Shown here piece by piece: positions 1 to 4,572 of a stretch of 5,132 bases of DNA (its first letter is position 1; every line of letters begins with the position of its first letter). The position numbers and the translations under genes are program-made. The stretch comes from Acidobacteriota bacterium (lineage in GTDB: Bacteria; Actinomycetota; Acidimicrobiia; Spongiisociales; UBA5794): contig SMXV01000127.1 in assembly GCA_004356175.1 (NCBI GenBank), positions 1 to 5,132 on the forward strand, read 5' to 3'. The notes below the pieces were generated by a model, which did no database searches, had not been told where the DNA came from, and saw only the letters and a program-made list of their open reading frames with translations.

Positions 1-1
1 G

Positions 2-463
2 GAGACCTTGGAGTTGCTGGGCATCGACTATGAGATCGTTGCATGTGATCCGGCTCTGGCCGACACGGCACAGTTCTGCGAGGCGTACGGATATGCACTC
101 GAGGACTCGGCCAACACGATCGTGGTCACCGGGAAGTCCGATCCACCCGTGCATGTGGCGTGTGTCGTTCTCGCTACGACGAGACTCGATGTCAACAGAG
201 TGGTCAGGAAGCGGCTGGGGGTCCGGGGCGCGTCGTTCGCGCGTGGCGAGGACGTCGAGCGGTTGACGGGCATGGCCATTGGTGGTGTCACGCCGTTTGG
301 CCTCCCTTCTGACCTGCCGATTTGGGTAGACAGTCGAGTCATGGAGCGGACCAGGATCATTCTTGGGGGTGGCAGCCGGGACCGGAAGGTACTCGCCCCA
401 CCCGAGATTCTCACTGCGCTCGGAGCTGCCGTGGTGGAAGGCCTTGCCAAAGACCCTTCCTGA
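2..463 (+). CDS. YbaK/EbsC-family aminoacyl-tRNA deacylase (5' end outside window)
   Basis: Family role: free-standing YbaK/ProX-type domains hydrolyse mischarged aminoacyl-tRNAs in the cytoplasm, acting as trans-editing proofreaders of translation. The visible 153 residues cover nearly all of a single tRNA_edit domain. Conserved blocks in order are SANTIVV followed by the lysine of TGKSDPP (about residue 45, the expected substrate-contacting Lys), ATTRLDVN, GGVTPFGLP and LGGGSRDRKVLAPPE. The reading frame is open to the window edge and the first visible residues (ETLELLGIDYE) align with the interior of the family N-terminus, so the TTG at 8 is unlikely to be the start and a short N-terminal piece is missing. 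The gene ends convergently with the NIPSNAP gene, 74 bp apart. Family assignment is firm. Which tRNA or amino acid is edited cannot be told from the sequence. Confidence 0.88.
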   Translation, partial: ETLELLGIDYEIVACDPALADTAQFCEAYGYALEDSANTIVVTGKSDPPVHVACVVLATTRLDVNRVVRKRLGVRGASFARGEDVERLTGMAIGGVTPFGLPSDLPIWVDSRVMERTRIILGGGSRDRKVLAPPEILTALGAAVVEGLAKDPS

Positions 464-511
464 CTATGCGGCCATCCGCCAGCATGATGCATCCACATCG
501 TTGCATGCGAG

Positions 512-531
512 CCCATATGTGCTGTTATGGG
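512..531. terminator. Hairpin between convergent genes, possible bidirectional terminator
   Basis: A perfect 6-bp inverted repeat, CCCATA (512-517) and TATGGG (526-531), with an 8-nt loop, lies in the 74-bp gap between the convergent stops at 463 and 538. There is no clear U-tract on either side, so termination is inferred from position and symmetry only. A second weaker repeat, ATGCA (487-491) with TGCAT (502-506), sits beside it. Confidence 0.3.
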
Positions 532-537
532 TGGCCT

Positions 538-831
538 TTAGAGCACTGGCCGGGCTGGCAACTTCGAAGCCTCAGCGATGAACTCTGCCGGGTCAGGGTT
601 GAGGCTCTTTCGAGCGTTTGATTCGTAATACCGACGATTCGCTGACTCGAACGATTCGGTGTCAGTATGGCCGAGTACCCAGATGAATTCGTTGGTTTCA
701 TCAACTGTCCACGCACCGTGGATGGTGAAACCATACTTCTCACGGAGTGGAAAAACTCCTTTCTTCCACGCGGCAGCAAACTCCTCAAGCCTCCCAGATT
801 GGATCTTGTAGCGGCGGAATTCGTAGTGCAT
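538..831 (-). CDS. NIPSNAP-family small protein
   Basis: The 97-residue product fits one NIPSNAP domain, a dimeric alpha+beta barrel fold related to Dabb and antibiotic-biosynthesis monooxygenase domains. Visible features are the N-terminal strand MHYEFRRYKI, an amphipathic helix (GRLEEFAAAWKK), PLREKYGFTIHGAW, a second strand block NEFIWVLGH, FESANRRYY, and a C-terminal block NPDPAEFI. All match the family order and usual length of about 100 residues. The ATG at 831 is preferred because the fold begins at once. The frame extends upstream to 921, but those 30 residues do not resemble the family. There is no Shine-Dalgarno sequence; a TACGAT element 7 nt upstream suggests a leaderless mRNA. 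The biochemical role of bacterial members is mostly unknown, so only the family is claimed. The gene is divergent from the 923-1210 gene. Confidence 0.82.
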   Translation of the reverse strand: MHYEFRRYKIQSGRLEEFAAAWKKGVFPLREKYGFTIHGAWTVDETNEFIWVLGHTDTESFESANRRYYESNARKSLNPDPAEFIAEASKLPARPVL

Positions 832-838
832 CGCACAT

Positions 839-844
839 ATCGTA
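839..844 (-). promoter_or_regulatory. Candidate -10 element for leaderless NIPSNAP mRNA
   Basis: On the minus strand TACGAT (fits TANNNT) ends 7 nt before the ATG at 831. A transcript would then begin within a base or two of the start codon, which agrees with the absence of a Shine-Dalgarno sequence. No good -35 hexamer is seen at 16-18 bp, so this remains tentative. Confidence 0.35.
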
Positions 845-922
845 GTCGTCACGCATAGGTGCCGATATGCGCGGGTCACTTCTTGGATCGAGCCTCCCCA
901 ACGCATCGCCAGAGCTGGCACA

Positions 923-1210
923 ATGACGCGTGGGCGAGCGAATCAGGGACTCGGGCTTGATGCCTCTGCGTTATCCGATGCGTTGAGTGGGGACATCGAA
1001 TTTGCTGTGGCCAACTTCTGGCGGGCGGATGAGATCTGGAACGAAGTGATGTCGCCATTCGCTCAGGCCATCGGCTGGGCTGTCTCCGCTCACACGATCG
1101 GAGTTGACCACCCCGTGGGTGCCGGAGCGGGTACAAAGGCGAGGCGGTGGTTCACAGACCACGGTTTCAAGCTGTACCTCGACCTGCTGTCGGACTGCTT
1201 CCCCACCTAG
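923..1210 (+). CDS. Hypothetical protein, 95 aa
   Basis: I do not recognise a family. Codon choice is consistent with real coding (C/G-rich third positions throughout) and the composition is that of a folded soluble protein rather than a shadow frame. A first half rich in acidic and aromatic residues (GDIEFAVANFWRADEIWNEV, about 23-42) is followed by AIGWAVSAHTIGVDHPVG, GAGTKARRWF and a hydrophobic C-terminal helix-like stretch FKLYLDLLSDCF. There is no signal peptide and no clear membrane span. It starts with an ATG at 923 without an obvious Shine-Dalgarno sequence. It could be a single-domain protein or the leftover of a longer one. It is divergent from the NIPSNAP gene (91-bp gap) and convergent with the XRE regulator (67-bp gap). 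Confidence 0.55.
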   Translation: MTRGRANQGLGLDASALSDALSGDIEFAVANFWRADEIWNEVMSPFAQAIGWAVSAHTIGVDHPVGAGAGTKARRWFTDHGFKLYLDLLSDCFPT

Positions 1211-1218
1211 GAATCGCC

Positions 1219-1232
1219 CGAGAGCGATCTCG
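1219..1232. terminator. Small GNRA-loop hairpin after the 923-1210 gene
   Basis: CGAGA (1219-1223) and TCTCG (1228-1232) enclose the tetraloop GCGA, which fits the stable GNRA class. It begins 9 nt after the stop at 1210 and lies between convergent genes. The stem is only 5 bp and no T-run follows, so a terminator role is weakly supported. Confidence 0.25.
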
Positions 1233-1277
1233 CCGTCTGAGCATTGCGTTCCACCCGTCGGGCTCTCCGTGGATCAT

Positions 1278-2072
1278 TTAGATAGTCAGAGAAGCCCAGC
1301 GGTCCCTTGAATCAGTATCGGCTGGCCAGAAGGTCTCCAATCGGAGTTCCGCAAGGGTGAGATCGTGAGCGTCACCGATCACGCTGATCGTCGTGAAGAA
1401 AGACACCGGCGTGTCACGGAGGATGTAGGTGGCAGTCACAAGCAATTCGTCGGCCGATGGAAGCGCAGGGGTGTCGCGGAGTTCCGGTACATCCGGGTAG
1501 CCGAGCACTTCCGCAAGTAGATCCTGGAGAGCGCTGTCACCTGGGTGGGTTGCAGCATCGCGTTCGAGCCTTCTGAGAAGGAACGATGCTGTGGTCGCCC
1601 AGTCCTCCATGTACGGCCGCGTCCCCTCAGGGTGGAAGCTGAGCCGCATGATGTTCAGCGGTGGCTGAATCCACGACGGTGTGGTGGGGAACAGCAAACT
1701 GGTGAGCGTCAACGCTGCCTGATTTGCGAGTGTGAGGTTCCATTGCCTGTCGACGACGAACGCCGGGTTTGGCATGTGGGATTCAAGGATGACATTGAGG
1801 ACTGCTTTGACATCGCCGAGCTCGTCGAGCGGCGTCTCGCTGTGCACCGGGGCGTACCCAGCGGCAAGCAACATGCGGTTTCGTTCCCTCGGTGGAGCGT
1901 CAAGCATGAGGCCGAGATGTGAGACCATCTCGCGACTCGGCCGTGCACGTCCGGTCTCGATGAAGCTCACATGCCGTTGTGACACGCCTGCGCGAGTTGC
2001 CAGATCGAGCTGGCTCACACCGCGTACGGTGCGCCACTGCTTCAGGAGAACTCCGTATGTGGTCGTGCCCAT
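1278..2072 (-). CDS. XRE-family transcriptional regulator with MmyB-like ligand-binding domain
   Basis: This is a DNA-binding regulator of 264 residues, the usual length for this architecture. Residues about 8-64 form an XRE helix-turn-helix (LLKQWRTVRGVSQLDLATRAG, then VSQRHVSFIETGRARPSREMV). The C-terminal part, about 100-260, is the MmyB-like domain, thought to bind small ligands. Its hallmarks are FVVDRQWNLTLANQAA, the NIMRLSFHPEG block, a tryptophan-bearing helix (EDWATTASFLLRRL), and the final SFFTTISVIGDAHDLTLAELRLETFWPAD block. Regulators of this type often sit divergent to the gene they control. Here the divergent neighbour is the 2174-2578 membrane protein, and the shared gap carries two dyads, one over this gene's own -35 element, which suggests autoregulation. 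The start at 2072 agrees with a TACGAT box 6 nt upstream. The ligand is unknown. Confidence 0.9.
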   Translation of the reverse strand: MGTTTYGVLLKQWRTVRGVSQLDLATRAGVSQRHVSFIETGRARPSREMVSHLGLMLDAPPRERNRMLLAAGYAPVHSETPLDELGDVKAVLNVILESHMPNPAFVVDRQWNLTLANQAALTLTSLLFPTTPSWIQPPLNIMRLSFHPEGTRPYMEDWATTASFLLRRLERDAATHPGDSALQDLLAEVLGYPDVPELRDTPALPSADELLVTATYILRDTPVSFFTTISVIGDAHDLTLAELRLETFWPADTDSRDRWASLTI

Positions 2073-2078
2073 CAGACG

Positions 2079-2106
2079 ATCGTACCAGGGAAAGGTCTTG
2101 ATTCAA
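2079..2106 (-). promoter_or_regulatory. Leaderless promoter of the XRE regulator
   Basis: Reading on the minus strand, TTGAAT (2106-2101) and TACGAT (2084-2079) are separated by 16 bp. Each matches four of six consensus positions for a housekeeping sigma factor. TACGAT is followed by exactly six bases and then the ATG at 2072, placing the expected transcription start on the start codon. The -35 hexamer lies inside the left arm of the dyad at 2102-2126, so occupancy of that dyad would block this promoter. Confidence 0.55.
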
Positions 2107-2126
2107 TTACCTAGCAGATAATTGAA
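2102..2126. promoter_or_regulatory. Dyad I: candidate operator for the XRE regulator
   Basis: A perfect 8-bp inverted repeat, TTCAATTA (2102-2109) and TAATTGAA (2119-2126), with a 9-bp spacer, is centred at 2114 in the AT-rich gap between the regulator and the divergent membrane protein gene. It covers the regulator's -35 and the candidate -35 of the membrane gene. Binding by the neighbouring regulator is inferred from location. Confidence 0.6.
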
Positions 2127-2143
2127 ATGATTATGTTTATCTG
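2115..2143. promoter_or_regulatory. Dyad II: second overlapping candidate operator
   Basis: CAGATAA (2115-2121) and TTATCTG (2137-2143) form a perfect 7-bp inverted repeat centred on base 2129. The central AATGATT (2126-2132) is symmetric about the same base, giving ten matching pairs of fourteen. The centre lies 15 bp from that of dyad I, and the two dyads share bases 2115-2126, so binding to them could be cooperative or mutually exclusive. Confidence 0.5.
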
Positions 2144-2150
2144 AGATTGT
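2122..2150 (+). promoter_or_regulatory. Candidate promoter of the membrane protein gene
   Basis: TTGAAA (2122-2127, five of six -35 consensus bases) is followed after 17 bp by GATTGT (2145-2150), preceded by TGA as in an extended -10. The -10 hexamer is weak. It overlaps both dyads, so it would be regulated together with the divergent gene. Confidence 0.35.
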
Positions 2151-2162
2151 TCGCTCATAACG

Positions 2163-2168
2163 AAAGGA
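2163..2168 (+). promoter_or_regulatory. Ribosome binding site deciding the membrane protein start
   Basis: AAAGGA sits 5 nt before the ATG at 2174. The upstream in-frame ATG at 2147 has no such site, so 2174 is taken as the start. Confidence 0.65.
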
Positions 2169-2173
2169 ATGTC

Positions 2174-2578
2174 ATGAAGAACAATCTTCTCATCAAGTCC
2201 CTCAGGGCGAACGCTGTCTTCTCTGCAACAACGGGGAGCGCCCTACTCCTCGCATCGGTACCGCTCAGCTCCTGGCTCGGCATCGAGACGTGGATCTCGA
2301 TCGGATTGGGCCTTGGTCTGATCGGCTTCTCAGGGATCCTTGTGGCATTGGCGCGTGAGCCGCGACCATCACTGGTTCGGATCGTTGTTCTAGCCGATGT
2401 AGCGTGGGTCGTCGGGGCCGTCATCGTGATCGCGGCGTTCCCGGATCTGATGTCAACAGCGGGGTTTTGGGCGCTCGGCGTCGTATCGGTGATCATTGTG
2501 GACCTCGCGGTGGCGCAGTTCGTGGGTCTCCGAAGAGTCGAACGCACGCTACGGATCGACCAGCCGGTTCACCTCTAA
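2174..2578 (+). CDS. Small integral membrane protein with four predicted helices
   Basis: The product is 134 residues and almost wholly hydrophobic. Four membrane segments can be read at about 13-33 (around FSATTGSALLLASVPL), 39-61 (around ISIGLGLGLIGFSGILVALA), 67-90 (around IVVLADVAWVVGAVIVIAAF) and 95-117 (around FWALGVVSVIIVDLAVAQF). Short charged links (REPRPS) and a basic tail (GLRRVERTLR) follow the pattern expected for a cytoplasmic C-terminus. It resembles uncharacterised small membrane proteins of bacteria, but I cannot name a function. It is divergent from the XRE/MmyB regulator across a 101-bp gap with operator-like dyads, so it is probably the regulator's target. It has its own Shine-Dalgarno sequence, unlike the regulator. 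The frame is also open from an ATG at 2147, judged less likely. Confidence 0.8.
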   Translation: MKNNLLIKSLRANAVFSATTGSALLLASVPLSSWLGIETWISIGLGLGLIGFSGILVALAREPRPSLVRIVVLADVAWVVGAVIVIAAFPDLMSTAGFWALGVVSVIIVDLAVAQFVGLRRVERTLRIDQPVHL

Positions 2579-3104
2579 ACGAAGCGCAGCGTCCTCGCGT
2601 CCGATGGCCCGCTTAGGCAGGCAGCCGCAATCGGGAGGCGCCACAGGTCGATCTCGAGCGGGGAGACGCCTGCGCCACGCATTACCCGTGTGCGGTACGT
2701 CCTCCGGAACGATCCCTGGATCGCGATCCGGAGTCGGCGGCCAGGGACATCTTCTGGGATCGTTGCGGGGGAGAGCAGCCACAGTGTTCGGGCGGTGCCG
2801 GCCGTTGTGAAGGCGTGGCTGTGCCCGATCGGTGTGTCGAATCCGTCGCCATCGTCTCGCACCGAAACCGTGGTGATCGGCCGCGTCAGGACGATGAAGC
2901 GCTTGTCGCCTTCATGGGCCCACTTGACGTCCTGTAGATCACCGAATCGGTTCTCCAGGTCCAGGGCGGCCTCGACCGCTTCGTCGATCACCGGATCCAC
3001 CGAGGGGCGGTGGACCGGTGACGGGGCAGAACGTAGGCGTCAGGTGTCACCTCGCCGGACACGAGGTGTTCACCAAGGCCCTCCACGGCTTCTATCCGCA
3101 GGTC
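2575..3104 (-). pseudogene. Remnant of a PEP/pyruvate-binding (PPDK_N) ATP-grasp protein
   Basis: Two minus-strand frames together reproduce the end of a PPDK_N nucleotide-binding domain, as in PEP synthases and rifampicin phosphotransferases. In the first frame (about 3104-2988), RIEAVEGLGEHLVSGEVTPD matches the family's GLGE-LVSG-VTPD block. In the second frame (from about 3000), ALDLENRFGDLQDVKWA followed by FIVLTRPITTV matches the FG-PQD-EWA and Q-RPITT blocks. Next comes DDGDGFDTP and AFTTAG, found just after this block in some actinobacterial relatives. The frame changes near 2988-3000. Conserved motifs normally lying upstream are absent, and beyond about 2790 similarity ceases, although the frame stays open to 2575. 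The PEP-utilising histidine domain has no room because the membrane protein gene ends at 2578. The conserved QxRP glutamine is a threonine here. I judge it a broken, non-functional relic. The 2575-3000 frame alone could be called a 141-aa hypothetical protein. Confidence 0.72.
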
Positions 3105-3348
3105 ACTCGTCGATCCCGCCGGCTGAGGCGATCGTCGGGGAAGTCGTTCACAATCCGACGCTGCCGGTGCTCCAGCTCGAGGTGGAGGATCTGCCTTCGT
3201 CGCCACGGACCTGAGCGCTCGGCGGCACTGTTCGAAAAGCGATGTCCGAAGGATCGACCGGTTGGCCGACGGGAGAGCAATGGGTCGAAATACCCATCCA
3301 GATGGTGCAGGAGACGCCGATTGTGTACCTGCACGGGCGGCGAGATTC
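3105..3348. other. Gap upstream of the pilin gene with no convincing gene
   Basis: No frame here gives a recognisable protein. A plus-strand stretch ending at 3214 (PPAEAIVGEVVHNPTLPVLQ and beyond) has coding-like codon choice but no start, family or partner, and may be another relic. The region probably holds the pilin promoter, though I could not pick out a clear -35/-10 pair. Confidence 0.4.
3280..3297. repeat. Perfect 6-bp dyad upstream of the pilin gene
   Basis: ATGGGT (3280-3285) and ACCCAT (3292-3297) enclose six bases. It lies 63 bp before the pilin ATG and could be an operator or a hairpin in the 5' leader. The function is unproven. Confidence 0.35.
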
Positions 3349-3358
3349 GGAGGAAGGG
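3349..3358 (+). promoter_or_regulatory. Strong ribosome binding site of the pilin gene
   Basis: The purine-rich GGAGGAAGGG lies immediately upstream of the ATG at 3361 and contains the GGAGG core. It selects this start over in-frame codons further upstream (from 3262), which would add non-pilin sequence before the prepilin leader. Confidence 0.75.
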
Positions 3359-3360
3359 AC

Positions 3361-3801
3361 ATGAAGACGTCATTTGCATCGATGAGAGCGGAAGTGGGAG
3401 CATCTCTCACCGAGTATGCGCTTCTTCTTGCATTGGTCTCCATCATCGCGGTGGGCGCTATCGGATTCTTTGGATCCTCGACATCCGACGCCTTCACGGC
3501 AACCGGAGCTGCCATGACGGGAGCCGAAACTGCCTTCGAGGAGAAGCCGAAGACGACTTACACGAGCGCAGGTATCGATGGTGAGTTGAAAGCAACGTTC
3601 GAGTGGACCGGTGACGAGATCTCCCGCGGTGATGTGGACGCCGACGGGTGGGAATACAAGGTCAAGAAGGACACCGGACGCAAGGTCGTCGTACGGTTCA
3701 CGAATACTGAGACAAAGAAGGTTGTGACAGTGACCGGCTGGCTCAACAAGAAGGACGAAATAAAGACCAAGGTCAAAGTGAATCGTCGCGGGCGAGCCTG
3801 A
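3361..3801 (+). CDS. Flp/type IVb-like pilin with extended C-terminal domain
   Basis: The 146-residue product is a probable secreted pilin or pseudopilin subunit. Residues 1-13 form a short basic prepilin leader ending in glycine. The predicted prepilin peptidase cut is G13/A14, and the mature protein starts ASLTEYALLLAL, with the E5-Y6 pair typical of Flp pilins. A hydrophobic helix runs to about residue 38 (VSIIAVGAIGFFG). Classical Flp pilins are about 50-80 residues. This one continues for roughly 100 more, with a threonine-rich linker and then a lysine-rich, strand-like region (GWEYKVKKDTGRKVVVRF, KKVVTVTGWLNKKDE, ending KVKVNRRGRA). No tad/cpa genes or prepilin peptidase are visible, so assembly must rely on genes elsewhere. 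The gene is flanked on both sides by decayed gene fragments yet is intact. It could instead be a TadE-like minor pilin, but the N-terminus fits Flp best. Confidence 0.82.
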   Translation: MKTSFASMRAEVGASLTEYALLLALVSIIAVGAIGFFGSSTSDAFTATGAAMTGAETAFEEKPKTTYTSAGIDGELKATFEWTGDEISRGDVDADGWEYKVKKDTGRKVVVRFTNTETKKVVTVTGWLNKKDEIKTKVKVNRRGRA

Positions 3802-3817
3802 GGAGGGTTCGCGTCTC

Positions 3818-3838
3818 CCACCCCACTGCTTGTGGTGG
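3818..3838 (+). terminator. Possible hairpin terminator after the pilin gene
   Basis: An imperfect stem 16 nt after the pilin stop pairs CCAC (3823-3826) with GTGG (3832-3835) around a 5-nt loop, and extends by CCA (3818-3820) with TGG (3836-3838) after a two-base bulge. No T-run follows, so support is weak. Confidence 0.25.
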
Positions 3839-3988
3839 AAGAGCTCGGGTTGCGCGGTCCCGGCCCTGGGTGTCGAGATCCGGATTCCTTGAACGGAACG
3901 GTGATTCGACGTCGACGACCAGCGCGGCACTGACCGCAGGCACCACACCCCGGCGACGTCAACTTCGTCGGTCGCGGTCGACCCCGGT

Positions 3989-4165
3989 GAGATCGCCGAC
4001 ATCATCTTCACCAACGGCGTGGCTGTCACCATGGATCCTGACATCGGCACGGTCGAGGCAGTCGCTGTACTCGTTGATCTCATTCTCGATGTAGGCACAT
4101 TTGAGGAAACGCTTCGATACCTTGGCCCGAGCACGGAGGCTGTCGATGTCGACTGGGTGATCGGC
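3989..4165 (+). pseudogene. N-terminal remnant of an amidohydrolase
   Basis: One plus-strand frame reads EIADIIFTNGVAVTMDPD (about 3989-4042), then GTVEAVAV, ILDVGTFEETLRYLGPSTEAVDVD. This follows the N-terminal beta-sandwich of metal-dependent amidohydrolases: AD-IFTNG-V-TMDP, EAVAV-DGRI--VG and L-GP-TEVVDL-G. The expected DGR turn is replaced by VDL. The next expected element, the metal-binding LLPGFIDxHxH block, is missing, because the frame runs into unrelated sequence and stops at 4327. No catalytic residues are therefore present and the piece cannot be an enzyme. There is no credible start codon or ribosome binding site at the expected place near 3989. It is read as the leftover of a gene whose body has been deleted. 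It is followed directly by the DUF1684 fragment, which belongs to a different family, so a deletion junction lies near 4150-4219. Confidence 0.65.
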
Positions 4166-4218
4166 GGTGCGCATGAGGCCGCAGGGCCACACAGCCTCCA
4201 GACCCCCTGGACGCAGGA

Positions 4219-4532
4219 ATGGAGAACCTGTACACGAGAGAGGGCATCGCGACGATCGCGGTCGCGGACGCATGGTATCGACTCACCGTGCTCGACGATG
4301 GCGATACATTCATCCATTCAGGGATAGCAGGTGCGGCGCAGAAACGTGCGAGGGCGGGCGCTACGATGGGGTATCGCGCGGTTCGGGAGCCTCGGTCACG
4401 ATCGACTTCAATCTTGCACGCAAGCCGTGGAGCGTGTACGACGAGGAGTTCATCTGCACCCTGCCGCCAGTCGAGAACTGGATAGTGGCCGGTATTCGTG
4501 CCGGCGAGAAGATATACCGTTCACCATCCTGA
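4219..4532 (+). pseudogene. C-terminal half of a DUF1684 protein, frameshifted
   Basis: DUF1684 proteins are roughly 200-270 residues, common in actinobacteria, and of unknown function. Here only the C-terminal half is seen, in two frames. From 4219 the first frame gives IATIAVADAWYRLTVLDDGD, resembling the strand pair before the family's core motif. Near 4303-4313 similarity moves to another frame: PFRDSRCGAETCEGGRY (4314 on; family PFRDxTxGxETYGxGRY), then VTIDFN (DFN at 4404-4412), then ICTLPPVEN (cysteine codon 4455-4457; family C-LPP-EN) and IRAGEKIY (to about 4514), ending at the TGA 4530-4532. The tyrosine of ETYG is a cysteine and the NPxC cysteine is lost (RKPWSVYDE). The N-terminal half is absent. 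A functional short product from the ATG at 4219 is unlikely because that frame leaves the family midway. Confidence 0.68.
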
Positions 4533-4560
4533 CGCAGAGCCAAGCACCCTACCTGGCTTC

Positions 4561-4566
4561 TATGCT
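4561..4566 (+). promoter_or_regulatory. Candidate -10 for a leaderless start of the cysteine-desulfurase-like gene
   Basis: TATGCT (fits TANNNT) is followed by six bases and the ATG at 4573, so transcription would start at that codon. No Shine-Dalgarno sequence precedes either ATG (4570 or 4573). No convincing -35 hexamer is seen at 16-18 bp. Confidence 0.4.
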
Positions 4567-4572
4567 CTGATG

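Noticed and set aside
8..10. TTG as the start of the YbaK-family gene
   Set aside because: The frame is open to the window edge and the residues before it fit the family's internal sequence, so the true start lies upstream.
28..516. Minus-strand frame of 162 codons opposite the YbaK gene
   Set aside because: Shadow of a clearly conserved plus-strand family; its Ser/Arg/Thr-rich translation has no recognisable motif.
1545..1922. Plus-strand frame of 125 codons inside the XRE regulator
   Set aside because: Antisense to a well-supported regulator whose two domains are fully explained on the minus strand.
2690..3214. Plus-strand frame of 174 codons over the PPDK_N remnant
   Set aside because: Most of it is Arg/Ser-rich shadow sequence of the minus-strand relic. 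Only the last 30 or so residues look coding-like and are reported separately as a weak finding.
3294..3305. CCATC-CA-GATGG inverted repeat next to the pilin dyad
   Set aside because: A two-base loop cannot form an RNA hairpin and the arms are short; chance is likely.
3018..3584. Plus-strand frame of 188 codons overlapping the pilin start
   Set aside because: Arg/Cys-rich translation in a different frame from the pilin, without family resemblance; out-of-frame shadow.
3370..4317. Long minus-strand open frame of 315 codons opposite the pilin gene and the amidohydrolase remnant
   Set aside because: Composition is rich in Ser, Arg and Thr with no domain-like pattern. It is the mirror of the plus-strand pilin and amidohydrolase coding, which explains the lack of stops.
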